Origin: Clostridiales bacterium UBA5446
Lineage (GTDB): Bacteria > Bacillota > Clostridia > Oscillospirales > Oscillospiraceae
Assembly (NCBI GenBank): GCA_002427465.1
Contig: DIRC01000032.1
Span: forward strand, 1-15,168
Reading direction: 5' to 3'
Length of the DNA stretch: 15,168 bases
The notes beneath the pieces are model-generated. The model saw only the letters and a list, made by a program, of their open reading frames with translations. It was not told where the DNA came from and searched no databases. Position numbers and translations under genes: made by a program. Shown piece after piece: positions 6,988-14,151 of this stretch. The first letter of the stretch is position 1, and every line of letters begins with the position of its first letter.

Positions 6988-7008
6988 GTTTCATTAGCAA
7001 TACGTCAA
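6980..7008 (-). promoter_or_regulatory. Sigma-A promoter for the lipase gene
   Basis: On the minus strand, -35 TTGACG (7008-7003, 5 of 6), a 17-bp spacer and -10 TAAAAT (6985-6980, 5 of 6). Expected start point is near 6973, about 34 bases before the lipase ATG. It faces the glpK promoter with nearly coincident start points, so the two polymerases should compete. Confidence 0.7.
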
Positions 7009-7035
7009 TCGGAGAAGACAAAAAGGAGCGGGTTT

Positions 7036-8565
7036 ATGAGCGCTTACATTATCGCGATCGATCAGGGGACGACCAGTTCCCGCGCCATTGTTTTCAATGC
7101 GTCGGGAAAGGCCGTCTCGGTTGCCCAGCACCATTTCCGGCAAATCTATCCCAAGCCCGGCTGGGTCGAGCATGACCCGATGGATATCCTGGACAGCCAG
7201 CTCCGGGCGCTTTCGGAAGCGTTTGCGAAAAGCGGGGTAAAGGCGTCGGAAGTTGCCGGCATCGGTATTACCAACCAGCGCGAGACCACGATCGTCTGGG
7301 ACAGGAAGACGGGCCGGCCGGTTTATAACGCGATTGTCTGGCAATGCCGGCGCACGGCGCCGATTTGCGACAGGCTTATGGCGGAAGGGATGGGCGCATA
7401 TGTCCGGGATAAGACCGGCCTGCTGATCGACGCCTATTTTTCCGGGACGAAAATCAAGTGGATTCTGGACAATGTTCCCGGCGCCAGGGAGCGGGCGGAA
7501 AGGGGCGATTTGCTTTTCGGCACGGTGGATACCTGGCTGATTTGGAATCTCACCGGCGGCGGCGCGCATGTTTCAGATTATTCGAACGCGTCGCGAACCA
7601 TGCTTTTTGATGTTGACGCGCTGGGCTGGGACGGCGAGCTTTGCCGTGCTCTGGAGGTTCCGGAGCACATGCTGCCGGAGCCGGTGGCTTCCGCCGGGTG
7701 CTTCGGGCGGATCGTTTCCGGGATAAAGGGCATCGAAGCCCTGGCAGGAGTGCCGATCTGCGGCAGCGCCGGGGATCAGGCGGCGGCGCTACTGGGTCAG
7801 GGCTGCATCAGGCCAGGCCAGGCGAAAAACACCTACGGGACGGGCTGCTTCGCCCTGATGAATACCGGGGAGCGGAGCGTTCGGAGCGTGTCCGGGCTTC
7901 TGACAAGCGTGGCCTGGTCCCTGAACGGAAAAACGGTCTATGCCCTGGAAGGCAGCGTATTCAACGCGGGAAGCGCCATACAGTGGCTGCGCGACGAGCT
8001 GGGGCTCATCGATTCCGCGGCGGAGAGCGGGAAGCTGGCTGCAAGCGTGCCGGATAACGGCGGCGTATACTTTGTCCCGGCCTTTACGGGTCTGGGGGCG
8101 CCTCGCTGGGATATGTACGCCCGGGGCGCCATGGTCGGCATCACCCGGGGAACGACGAAGGCGCATATTGTCCGGGCGGTTATGGAGGGCATCGCCTACC
8201 AGGTCAAGGATCTTTTGGACGCCATGGAGCGCGATTCAGGAAGCCCACTCTCGGTGCTGAGGGTGGACGGCGGCGCTTCTGTCAGCGATTTTCTAATGCA
8301 GTTCCAGTCGGACATCCTGCGCCGGCCCATCGACCGGCCCGCCATGGTGGAGACCACGGCCTTCGGCGCGGCGTTTCTGGCCGGGCTGGCCGCCGGCGTT
8401 TGGGGCAGTCTGTCTGATATATGCGGCATCAGGCGGTCGGAACGCCTGTTTACGCCGATGATGCCCGGGCCGGCGGCAAAGGCGTATCATGAGAAGTGGC
8501 TCAGGGCCGTAAAACGCGCGGAAAAATGGGAAGAGGCCGACGGGCAAACCGGGGGCATGGCATGA
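7036..8565 (+). CDS. glpK: Glycerol kinase
   Basis: Encodes a 509-residue FGGY-family kinase converting glycerol and ATP to sn-glycerol 3-phosphate, close to the usual 500 residues. Motifs include AIDQGTTSSR (7-16), ITNQRETT (78-85), WQCRRT (102-107), GTVDTWLIWNLTGG (162-175), the catalytic Asp247 in GSAGDQ, GTGCF (268-272), DGGASVSDFLMQFQ (411-424) and FGAAFLAGLAAG (443-454). The loop before the catalytic Asp reads FGRIVSGIKGIEAL. The YHF(Y/F)G phospho-His site that HPr modifies in Bacillus and Enterococcus GlpK is absent, so this control seems lost. AGGAG lies 7 bases before ATG. It is followed after 30 bases by a NUDIX gene in the same direction. A glycerol facilitator or glycerol-3-phosphate dehydrogenase gene is not seen beside it. 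Confidence 0.96.
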   Translation: MSAYIIAIDQGTTSSRAIVFNASGKAVSVAQHHFRQIYPKPGWVEHDPMDILDSQLRALSEAFAKSGVKASEVAGIGITNQRETTIVWDRKTGRPVYNAIVWQCRRTAPICDRLMAEGMGAYVRDKTGLLIDAYFSGTKIKWILDNVPGARERAERGDLLFGTVDTWLIWNLTGGGAHVSDYSNASRTMLFDVDALGWDGELCRALEVPEHMLPEPVASAGCFGRIVSGIKGIEALAGVPICGSAGDQAAALLGQGCIRPGQAKNTYGTGCFALMNTGERSVRSVSGLLTSVAWSLNGKTVYALEGSVFNAGSAIQWLRDELGLIDSAAESGKLAASVPDNGGVYFVPAFTGLGAPRWDMYARGAMVGITRGTTKAHIVRAVMEGIAYQVKDLLDAMERDSGSPLSVLRVDGGASVSDFLMQFQSDILRRPIDRPAMVETTAFGAAFLAGLAAGVWGSLSDICGIRRSERLFTPMMPGPAAKAYHEKWLRAVKRAEKWEEADGQTGGMA

Positions 8566-8595
8566 GAGGCGCGCGCAGATAAAGGAGAAGGCAGG

Positions 8596-9171
8596 ATGAC
8601 GGAAAAAATACTTGTGGTAAAAACAGAAAAGCTGACGCCGCATCTCGCCGGCCGGAACGGGCTTATTCCGGGCGCGGACAGTCAGATCATGGCGCTTATC
8701 GCGGGGGATCATGAATTCATCCCCAGGCCGGATGCTGAGCAGGACCCCGGATATAAACAGATTATTCCATATGTGGCGCTGGTCCGCGGAGACGAGGCGT
8801 TTCTGCTCCGGCGGCTCAAAAAAGGCGGCGAAAAACGGCTGCACGGCATGCTTTCCCTGGGTGTGGGCGGCCACATCAACCCTGTGGACGGCGATGGCGC
8901 GGAAGTCATGATGCGGGGGCTGCGCCGGGAGGTTGACGAGGAGGTCGCGGTGGAAAAGGTGCTTTCCCTGACCCCAAAGGGCATCATCAACGACGACACC
9001 AACGGCGTGGGCAGCGTGCATCTGGGCTTTTTTTTCGTGATGCGTGTAGAAGGCCGGGTATCCGTCCGGGAAACTGAGAAGCTGGCCGGTGAATGGGTGA
9101 AAATAGCGGAACTGAAAAAGTGGAAGGACGATATGGAGACCTGGTCTCAAATGATATTGGAGGCACTATGA
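8596..9171 (+). CDS. NUDIX hydrolase family protein, predicted phosphoesterase
   Basis: Encodes 191 residues with a central NUDIX fold. The box is recognisable as E103-x7-R111-E112-V113-x-E115-E116, which supplies the metal-binding glutamates, preceded by LGVGGHINP (89-96). It departs from the consensus in two ways. The gap between the leading Gly and the first Glu is longer than five residues, and the Gly after the EE pair is Ala118. The N-terminal 55 residues (EKLTPHLAGRNGLIP, then HEFIPR) resemble the MutT-like predicted phosphoesterases of about 200 residues found in Firmicutes. Such enzymes cleave nucleoside diphosphate derivatives, but the substrate here is unknown. ATG follows GGAGAAGGCAGG closely. 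Its stop overlaps the next gene's start region, implying translational coupling. Confidence 0.82.
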   Translation: MTEKILVVKTEKLTPHLAGRNGLIPGADSQIMALIAGDHEFIPRPDAEQDPGYKQIIPYVALVRGDEAFLLRRLKKGGEKRLHGMLSLGVGGHINPVDGDGAEVMMRGLRREVDEEVAVEKVLSLTPKGIINDDTNGVGSVHLGFFFVMRVEGRVSVRETEKLAGEWVKIAELKKWKDDMETWSQMILEAL

Positions 9172-10376
9172 TGGCGATTTTCAATCCGGCGGATATTCTC
9201 ATTCCTCAGGGCGTGGACATGCCGCGCTGGAGCTGCGTGGCCTGTGACCAGTTTACTTCGGACCCGGCGTACTGGGAGGCGGCGGACAGGCTGGTGGGTT
9301 CCGCGCCCAGCACCCTGCGCATGATGCTGCCGGAGGCGTTCCTTGGCATACGGGACAGCGCGGAGGAAACAGCCAAGATTTATGCGGCCATGAAGGATTA
9401 TCTGGCCCGCGGGATTTTCCGGGAATTGACGGACAGCTTTGTGTATTTGGAGCGCACCCTGGCGTCCGGGGAGATCCGCCACGGCCTTGTGGGGGCCGTC
9501 GATCTGGAATGCTACGACTGGGCGCCGGATACCGAGACGCCCATCCGGGCCACGGAGGGGACGGTGGAAAACCGCCTGCCGCCCCGGATAAAGGTGAGGC
9601 TGGGCGCGCGGTTGGAAATGCCGCACATCATGGTGTTCATTGACGATCCCGGGGATACCGTCATCCCCTCCGCGGCCGGCGGGGAGAAGCTGTATGATTT
9701 CGACCTGATGCTGGGCGGCGGGCATGCGAGGGGCTTTCTCGTCTGCGGAGACCGCGCGGCCCGGGTATCGAAAGCCCTGGATGCGGTGGGAAGCGGCAAG
9801 GTGCGCTTCGCTATGGGAGACGGCAATCACAGTCTTGCGGCGGCGAAACGGTGCTGGGAGACGATTAAGCCGGGCCTGTCGGACGAAGAACGGAAGACGC
9901 ACCCGGCGCGCTTCGCCCTGGCGGAATTGGTGAACATCCACGATCGGGCCGTGACCTTCGAGCCGATTCACCGGGTTCTTTTCGAAACCGACGCCGGGGG
10001 CTTCATCGCCGCCGCGGACCGCTTTTTTCCGCGGGGGGAAAGCGGCCACGCCATCACGCTGATCGCAGGCGAGGCGGAGAAGACGCTCACCGTGCCGGGC
10101 CTTACCATAGGCAGCCTGATCGGGGAGGCGGAGCGCTTCTGCCGGGAATACATTGCCGAACACGGCGGCACGGTGGATTATATTCACGGGGATGCCGAGG
10201 CGGCGGGCATGGCAAAGCCCCGGGGCCGGGCCGTGCTCCTTCTGCCGAAGATGCGAAAGGACGAGCTTTTTCCCTCTGTGGCAAAAAGCGGGCCGTTTCC
10301 CGCAAAGAGCTTTTCCATCGGCCTGGCGGCGGATAAGCGGTACTATCTGGAGTGCCGGCGGCTGACCAGAGACTGA
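9171..10376 (+). CDS. DUF1015 family protein (COG4198-type), function unknown
   Basis: Encodes 401 residues, the usual size for DUF1015 proteins. Family hallmarks are WSCVACDQFTS (20-30), the IRATEGTVENRLPPR segment (125-139) and the most conserved motif, GDGNHSLAAAK (216-226). No membrane segment or signal peptide is seen, so it is probably cytoplasmic. No reaction has been established for the family that I can name, and the conserved Asp/Asn/His motif suggests an enzyme. Two adjacent ATG codons, 9168 and 9171, can serve as start. GGAGG at 9159-9163 is 7 bases before the second and 4 before the first, so 9171 is preferred. Either choice overlaps the NUDIX stop. An in-frame ATG at 9093 is rejected because it would lie well inside the NUDIX gene. 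The strong hairpin at 10403 ends the transcript. Confidence 0.88.
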   Translation: MAIFNPADILIPQGVDMPRWSCVACDQFTSDPAYWEAADRLVGSAPSTLRMMLPEAFLGIRDSAEETAKIYAAMKDYLARGIFRELTDSFVYLERTLASGEIRHGLVGAVDLECYDWAPDTETPIRATEGTVENRLPPRIKVRLGARLEMPHIMVFIDDPGDTVIPSAAGGEKLYDFDLMLGGGHARGFLVCGDRAARVSKALDAVGSGKVRFAMGDGNHSLAAAKRCWETIKPGLSDEERKTHPARFALAELVNIHDRAVTFEPIHRVLFETDAGGFIAAADRFFPRGESGHAITLIAGEAEKTLTVPGLTIGSLIGEAERFCREYIAEHGGTVDYIHGDAEAAGMAKPRGRAVLLLPKMRKDELFPSVAKSGPFPAKSFSIGLAADKRYYLECRRLTRD

Positions 10377-10402
10377 GGCCGGGACAAAAATATAAGAGTT
10401 TT

Positions 10403-10446
10403 AAAACAGCAGGCAGCGCGGCTTTAGCCGCGCTGCCTGCTGTTTT
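10403..10446 (+). terminator. Strong intrinsic terminator after the DUF1015 gene
   Basis: A perfect 20-bp stem (10403-10422 with 10427-10446) closes a TTTA loop. The stem has A4 at its left end, T4 at its right end and a GC-rich core. Because the A and T ends are symmetric it could work in both directions, though no minus-strand gene ends here. It starts 26 bases after the DUF1015 stop and separates the glpK run from the sporulation operon, so spoIIIAA needs its own promoter within the next 125 bases. Confidence 0.85.
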
Positions 10447-10452
10447 GGCGTC

Positions 10453-10575
10453 ATGATGCGGGCCGCCGCCGGGGCGCTTTCGGAGGGGAAGGCGCTGTTT
10501 GATTATAATTTAACAATTGCGGTCTGCCGGCGAAAGTCATACTTGGACGCGGCGGAGAATAGATTGTCCATATGA
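10453..10575 (+). CDS. Possible 40-residue ORF overlapping the spoIIIAA start
   Basis: An open frame runs from ATG 10453 (or 10456) to a TGA at 10573-10575. It overlaps the spoIIIAA start as ATGA, the same arrangement used at four junctions further along the operon. The peptide would contain ALFDYNLTIAVCRRKSYLD and a C-terminal AAENRLSI. spoIIIAA has no well-placed Shine-Dalgarno, so coupling to this ORF would explain how it is translated. Against it, there is no Shine-Dalgarno before either ATG, only 6 bases separate the terminator stem from the ATG, and short open frames are common in GC-rich DNA. I recognise no family. Confidence 0.25.
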   Translation: MMRAAAGALSEGKALFDYNLTIAVCRRKSYLDAAENRLSI

Positions 10576-11462
10576 GAAGCGAGGATGGGTTTAACAGGGC
10601 TGCGGCGCTGCTGCCGCAGGAGATCAGGGCGGCGGCCATGGCGCTTCCGGGGAATGTGAAAGCTCGCGCCGAGGAGCTTCGCCTTCGCGCAGGAAGGGAG
10701 GTCTTTGTCTGCCTGGCGGACGGCGAGCGGGCATTAGGCTGCCGGAAAGCGGAAGTGAGAGATCTGGAATGCGTGCTGGAAACCGCGACCCGGGCCTCCG
10801 CGCATACCGCCCTTTCCGCTACGGCGGCGGGTTTTGTGACCGTACGGGGCGGCTGCCGGGTCGGGCTGTGCGGCGAGGCGGTGGTTAAAGGCGGCACAGT
10901 CGCCGGAATCCGCCGGCTGTCGGCGGTCTCCCTGCGCATACCCCGGGAGGTGAAGGGCTGTGCGGACGCCATCTTCGACCGGCTGACAGACGGCGGATTT
11001 CGCGATACGATTCTGGTATCGCCGCCCGGCGCGGGAAAAACGACACTGCTGCGGGAGCTGGTGCGGCGGATATCAGAGAACGGCGCGAGGGTGGCGCTGA
11101 TCGACGAGCGGGGGGAGGTTGCCGGCGTGTGGGAGGGCGTGCCTGAGCTGGACGTGGGAAGACGCACGGACGTGATGACCGGGGCGCCGAAAGGGGAGGC
11201 GGCCATGATGCTGATACGGGCCATGACCCCCGAGATTCTTGCCGCAGACGAGATTACCTCGCCGGAGGACGTGGAGGCCATGGCGGCCGCGGCCGGGTGC
11301 GGCGTTCGCCTGCTGGCCACAGCCCATGCGGAAAGCGCCGGGGATTTTGCGTCAAGACCGATCTATGCCGGACTCATGGCGCTGGGCGTGTTCAAAAGGG
11401 TGGTCACAATCAAAAAGCGCGGCGCCGTCAGAGAATATGAGGTGGAGGAATTTGTACCATGA
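10572..11462 (+). CDS. spoIIIAA: Stage III sporulation protein AA, AAA+/secretion-type ATPase
   Basis: Encodes a 296-residue ATPase made in the mother cell during sporulation. It resembles secretion ATPases and is thought to energise or assemble the SpoIIIA-SpoIIQ channel across the engulfed forespore membranes. Features are the conserved N-terminal EELRLRAGRE (34-43), VRGGCRVGLCGEAV (91-104), Walker A SPPGAGKTTLLRE (150-162), LIDERGEVAG (176-185) and Walker B PEILAADEI (220-228), with ATAHA (249-253) as a likely sensor segment. Length matches B. subtilis (about 307). The start ATG has only a distant GGAG (10554-10557, 14 bases away), so initiation may rely on coupling to an upstream ORF. An in-frame TAG lies four codons before it, fixing the start. 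The gene overlaps spoIIIAB by ATGA. Confidence 0.96.
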   Translation: MRSEDGFNRAAALLPQEIRAAAMALPGNVKARAEELRLRAGREVFVCLADGERALGCRKAEVRDLECVLETATRASAHTALSATAAGFVTVRGGCRVGLCGEAVVKGGTVAGIRRLSAVSLRIPREVKGCADAIFDRLTDGGFRDTILVSPPGAGKTTLLRELVRRISENGARVALIDERGEVAGVWEGVPELDVGRRTDVMTGAPKGEAAMMLIRAMTPEILAADEITSPEDVEAMAAAAGCGVRLLATAHAESAGDFASRPIYAGLMALGVFKRVVTIKKRGAVREYEVEEFVP

Positions 11463-11965
11463 CGCGGGTTATCGGAGCTGTCATGATCGTTGCGGCCTTT
11501 TCGCTTTCGGGGGCGGTAAAGGCCGGGGAGCTGAGGGCCAGGGCCAGGAGGCTGTCGGCGCTGGTGTCGGCCCTGGAGCTGATGCGCTGCGAGGTCGTCG
11601 ACCGGCTTGCGCCGGTTCCTGATATCATCGAGCGCCTCGCCGTATCGGGGCCGGAGGCGTCACGGTGTTTTTTCAGGCAGCTTTCTTTGGAAATAGCCGG
11701 ACTGGGGGAACGGGAGTTTTCGGAAATCTGGTCGTCCTGTGTCGGAACGCTGGATTTGCGCCATGAGGAGGCGGAGGCAATGCGGGGTCTGGGCCGCAGT
11801 TTAGGCCGCTACGGCGCCGCGGAGCAGGACGGGGCAATATCCCGGTGCATGGCGCTGCTGGAATCCTTCGCCGCTCAGGCCAGGGAGGAAGCGGCGGCGG
11901 GAACAAAGCTTTACGGCGGTTTGGGTGTAACGGTGGGGCTGCTGCTGGCGATCATGCTCATATGA
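11459..11965 (+). CDS. spoIIIAB: Stage III sporulation protein AB
   Basis: Encodes 168 residues, the same size as B. subtilis SpoIIIAB (about 171). It has a hydrophobic N-terminal segment (about 4-23), a helical soluble middle with the family core RRLSALVSALELMRCEV (30-46), and a C-terminal membrane helix (about 152-168) preceded by KLYGGLGVTVG. It resembles GspF-type platform proteins of type II secretion and is proposed to work with the SpoIIIAA ATPase at the mother-cell membrane. It starts with an ATG overlapping the spoIIIAA stop (ATGA), with GGAGG ten bases upstream. Confidence 0.93.
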   Translation: MTRVIGAVMIVAAFSLSGAVKAGELRARARRLSALVSALELMRCEVVDRLAPVPDIIERLAVSGPEASRCFFRQLSLEIAGLGEREFSEIWSSCVGTLDLRHEEAEAMRGLGRSLGRYGAAEQDGAISRCMALLESFAAQAREEAAAGTKLYGGLGVTVGLLLAIMLI

Positions 11966-11983
11966 CAACAAAGGAGAACTGCT

Positions 11984-12178
11984 ATGGACGTCGATCTGAT
12001 ATTCAAGGTTGCGGCGGTGGGGATTCTGGTGGCTATTCTGAATATCCTGCTGTCACGCTCGGGCCGGGACGAGCAGGCGCTCATGACGACAATCGCCGGA
12101 CTGGTGGTCGTGCTTGTACTGGTGGTACAGAAGATCAGCGAGCTTTTCGACCTGATCAAGAGCCTGTTTTCCTTTTAG
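11984..12178 (+). CDS. spoIIIAC: Stage III sporulation protein AC
   Basis: Encodes a 64-residue membrane protein with two hydrophobic helices (about 5-24 and 34-52) around a short polar loop, SRSGRDEQA (24-32), that is typical of the family. B. subtilis SpoIIIAC has about 68 residues. It is an integral membrane part of the feeding channel, probably acting with SpoIIIAD and SpoIIIAE. AGGAG lies 7 bases before the ATG, and 18 bases separate it from spoIIIAB. Confidence 0.95.
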   Translation: MDVDLIFKVAAVGILVAILNILLSRSGRDEQALMTTIAGLVVVLVLVVQKISELFDLIKSLFSF

Positions 12179-12179
12179 C

Positions 12180-12566
12180 ATGGACATTGCTGTCAGGGCC
12201 GCTGCGTTGGGGGTGGTTGCCGCAATTGTCGGCCTGCTGATAAGGAAGAATAACCCGGAGATTACCGTTTTGCTCTCGCTGGCCGCCAGTACGGCGATTC
12301 TGACGGTTGCCCTCAGCCTGATCGGGGACGTGATGGAGGTGGCTTTCCTGGCCCGGGAGATGTCGGGATTGTCTCCCGCCGTGATCAGGCCGGTGATTAA
12401 ATGCGTGGGCATCGGCATCATAGCCAAGATCGGCGCCGACGCCTGCCGGGATGCCGGAAGCGCCGGGACGGCCTCGGCGGTGGAATTTGCCGGGGTTGTG
12501 GCGGCACTGTTTACCGCCCTGCCGCTGATGCGGACTTTGCTGAAGATGATGGAGGCGCTGATATGA
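12180..12566 (+). CDS. spoIIIAD: Stage III sporulation protein AD
   Basis: Encodes a 128-residue membrane protein with helices near 4-21, 27-49 and 100-122 plus a weaker one near 69-85. The family signature is visible in IRKNNPEITVLLSLAAS (21-37) and VIKCVGIGIIAKIGADACRDAG (72-93 region). It is a channel component next to SpoIIIAC. The ATG comes one base after the spoIIIAC stop, and the preceding bases (TTTTCCTTTTAGC) contain no Shine-Dalgarno. Translation therefore probably depends on ribosomes that have just finished spoIIIAC. The 3' end overlaps spoIIIAE as ATGA. Confidence 0.95.
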   Translation: MDIAVRAAALGVVAAIVGLLIRKNNPEITVLLSLAASTAILTVALSLIGDVMEVAFLAREMSGLSPAVIRPVIKCVGIGIIAKIGADACRDAGSAGTASAVEFAGVVAALFTALPLMRTLLKMMEALI

Positions 12567-13660
12567 GGCGGGCCGTGCTGGTTCTGTTCTTTGTCCTCGC
12601 TCTGACTTCCCCCTGTCTGGCCTCGGAGCTGTTCGACAGCCAATCCGAGTCCTACGGGGTCTCGGCGGTGGAGGACAGCCTCCCGGATGCCGCCCGGGAG
12701 ATCATGGGCGACGACGCCGGCGTCAAGGACGCGCTGGATATCGAGGCGTTTCTGGCCCGCGTATGGAACAATGCCCGGGAAAAAGTCGGAAACATCTGGG
12801 CCAAGGGGCTGAAAAGCGCCACCGCCCTGGTTGCCATCTCCCTGATCTGCGGGCTGATGTCCACCTTGGCGGAGGGAGACAAGGCCGATTACATCACGCT
12901 GGGTGGAGTGATGGCGACGGCGGCGGTGGCCGTGGGCGACGCCGGATCTTTTATCCCCAAGGGGGCCGAGGCGCTCCAGACCATATCGGATTTTTCCCGG
13001 GCGCTGCTGCCGTGCCTTTGCGCCTCCGCGGCGGCGGGCGGCGCCGTCACCTCGGCTGCGGCGAAATATGCGGCCACCGCGCTTTTCATGGATATCTTCA
13101 TCACGGCCGCCCAGAGCATAATCCTGCCGCTGATTTACGCATACATGGCCGCCGCCGTCGCCTCGGCCGCTCTGGATAACCCGGCCCTTGACAGCGCGGC
13201 GAAGCTAATGAAATGGATATGCGGCGCGCTGATGACGCTGCTGGTGACCGCTTTCACGGCATACTTAAGTTTTTCCGGGGCAGTGACCGGCGCGGCCGAC
13301 GCCCTGGTCTCGAAAGCCGCGAAATCCGCCATATCCGCCGCCCTGCCGGTGGTGGGCGGCATCGTATCCGATGCGGCGGGGACCGTAGTGGCGGGAGCCG
13401 GGCTGGTGCGCAACAGCGTAGGCGTATTTGGGCTTCTGGCCGTGGTTTGCGTGTGCCTGACGCCGTTTCTGACCCTGGGCGCGGGCTATCTGCTGTATAA
13501 GGCCGCCGCCGTGCTGGCGGGCGCGTTTGCGGAAAAGCGGATGTCCTCGCTGATTTCGGCCCTGGGCGGCGCTTTCGGCATGGTGCTGGGACTTGTGGGG
13601 TCGGGGGCGATCATGTTGTTTCTGTCGGTGATATCCATGATAAAGGCGGTGACGGGATGA
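12563..13660 (+). CDS. spoIIIAE: Stage III sporulation protein AE
   Basis: Encodes a 365-residue polytopic membrane protein, the main membrane-spanning part of the SpoIIIA complex (about 399 in B. subtilis). A cleavable signal peptide is likely (1-20, ending CLA). A soluble N-terminal stretch of about 60 residues follows, then some seven or eight hydrophobic segments from about residue 85 to the C-terminus, rich in Ala and Gly. Conserved-looking stretches include GDAGSFIPKGAEAL, FSRALLPCLCASAAAGG and AAKSAISAALPVVGG. ATG 12563 overlaps the spoIIIAD stop as ATGA and has GGAGG 7 bases upstream. The frame stays open to 12401, but that extension would lie inside spoIIIAD and lacks membrane-protein character. 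It overlaps spoIIIAF by ATGA. Confidence 0.95.
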   Translation: MRRAVLVLFFVLALTSPCLASELFDSQSESYGVSAVEDSLPDAAREIMGDDAGVKDALDIEAFLARVWNNAREKVGNIWAKGLKSATALVAISLICGLMSTLAEGDKADYITLGGVMATAAVAVGDAGSFIPKGAEALQTISDFSRALLPCLCASAAAGGAVTSAAAKYAATALFMDIFITAAQSIILPLIYAYMAAAVASAALDNPALDSAAKLMKWICGALMTLLVTAFTAYLSFSGAVTGAADALVSKAAKSAISAALPVVGGIVSDAAGTVVAGAGLVRNSVGVFGLLAVVCVCLTPFLTLGAGYLLYKAAAVLAGAFAEKRMSSLISALGGAFGMVLGLVGSGAIMLFLSVISMIKAVTG

Positions 13661-14151
13661 CAGAGGTGCTCAGACAGTGGGTGCTCAGCCTTTGCGGCGC
13701 TGCGGTGCTTTGCGCCGTTGCCCTGGCAATGTGCCCGAAAGGACGGGTAAAGGGGGTGCTCCGGGTGGTGTGCGGCGCGGTGATGATTACGGTGCTCATC
13801 TCGCCGGTGGCGGGATTCGATTTTGCCGTGTATTCCGAATCCCTGGGGAAATACCGAATAAAGGCGGAAGCGGCGGCGGGGAGGGCCGCAGAAGCTGAAG
13901 ACATCCTGTCACGGAGTATCATAGAGCGTGAATGCGCGGCATATATATTGGACAAAGCGGCGGCGCTCGAGCTGACTGCATCCTCTGCCGATGTGTCCGC
14001 CAAATGGAGCGACGGCGGCTTCTGGTATCCGTATGAAGCAGGGATCAACGTATCGGGCGGGCAGGACGCCATGGAAAAACTGGCGGAGATCATTGAATCC
14101 GACCTCGGGATACCGCGGGACAGACAGTATTGGGGGGCAAACTGCGAATGA
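13657..14151 (+). CDS. spoIIIAF: Stage III sporulation protein AF
   Basis: Encodes 164 residues, shorter than B. subtilis SpoIIIAF (about 206). Two N-terminal membrane helices (about 8-26 and 34-51) flank the short basic CPKGRVKG turn typical of the family. After a linker (about 55-85) comes a soluble domain. It begins with helix IIERECAAYILDKAAALE (88-105), and its end, DAMEKLAEIIESDLGIP, is consistent with the ring-building motif fold that lines the channel in the space between the membranes. It starts and ends in ATGA overlaps with spoIIIAE and spoIIIAG. Confidence 0.92.
   Translation: MTEVLRQWVLSLCGAAVLCAVALAMCPKGRVKGVLRVVCGAVMITVLISPVAGFDFAVYSESLGKYRIKAEAAAGRAAEAEDILSRSIIERECAAYILDKAAALELTASSADVSAKWSDGGFWYPYEAGINVSGGQDAMEKLAEIIESDLGIPRDRQYWGANCE

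Noticed and set aside
9093..9170. Upstream extension of the DUF1015 gene
   Set aside because: It would overlap the NUDIX gene by about 80 bases with no ribosome site. The family's N-terminus starts at MAIFNPADIL.
10504..10509. TATAAT upstream of spoIIIAA as a sigma-A promoter
   Set aside because: The -35 position reads CGGAGG with no match, and TG is one base too far for an extended -10. A vegetative promoter for spoIIIA would also be unexpected.
10538..10545. CATACTTG as a sigma-E -10 for spoIIIAA
   Set aside because: Only a partial match to CATACAAT, and no ATA-type -35 lies at the required 13-15 base spacing. The sporulation promoter is expected in this region but I cannot place it.
12401..12562. 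Upstream extension of spoIIIAE
   Set aside because: The extra 54 residues are Arg/Gly-rich, lie wholly inside spoIIIAD in another frame, and would bury the signal peptide. ATG 12563 has a proper ribosome site.
14130..14147. Longer spoIIIAG starting at TTG 14130
   Set aside because: It would add six residues inside spoIIIAF and place the G-run within the gene. ATG 14148 gives the same ATGA overlap as its neighbours.
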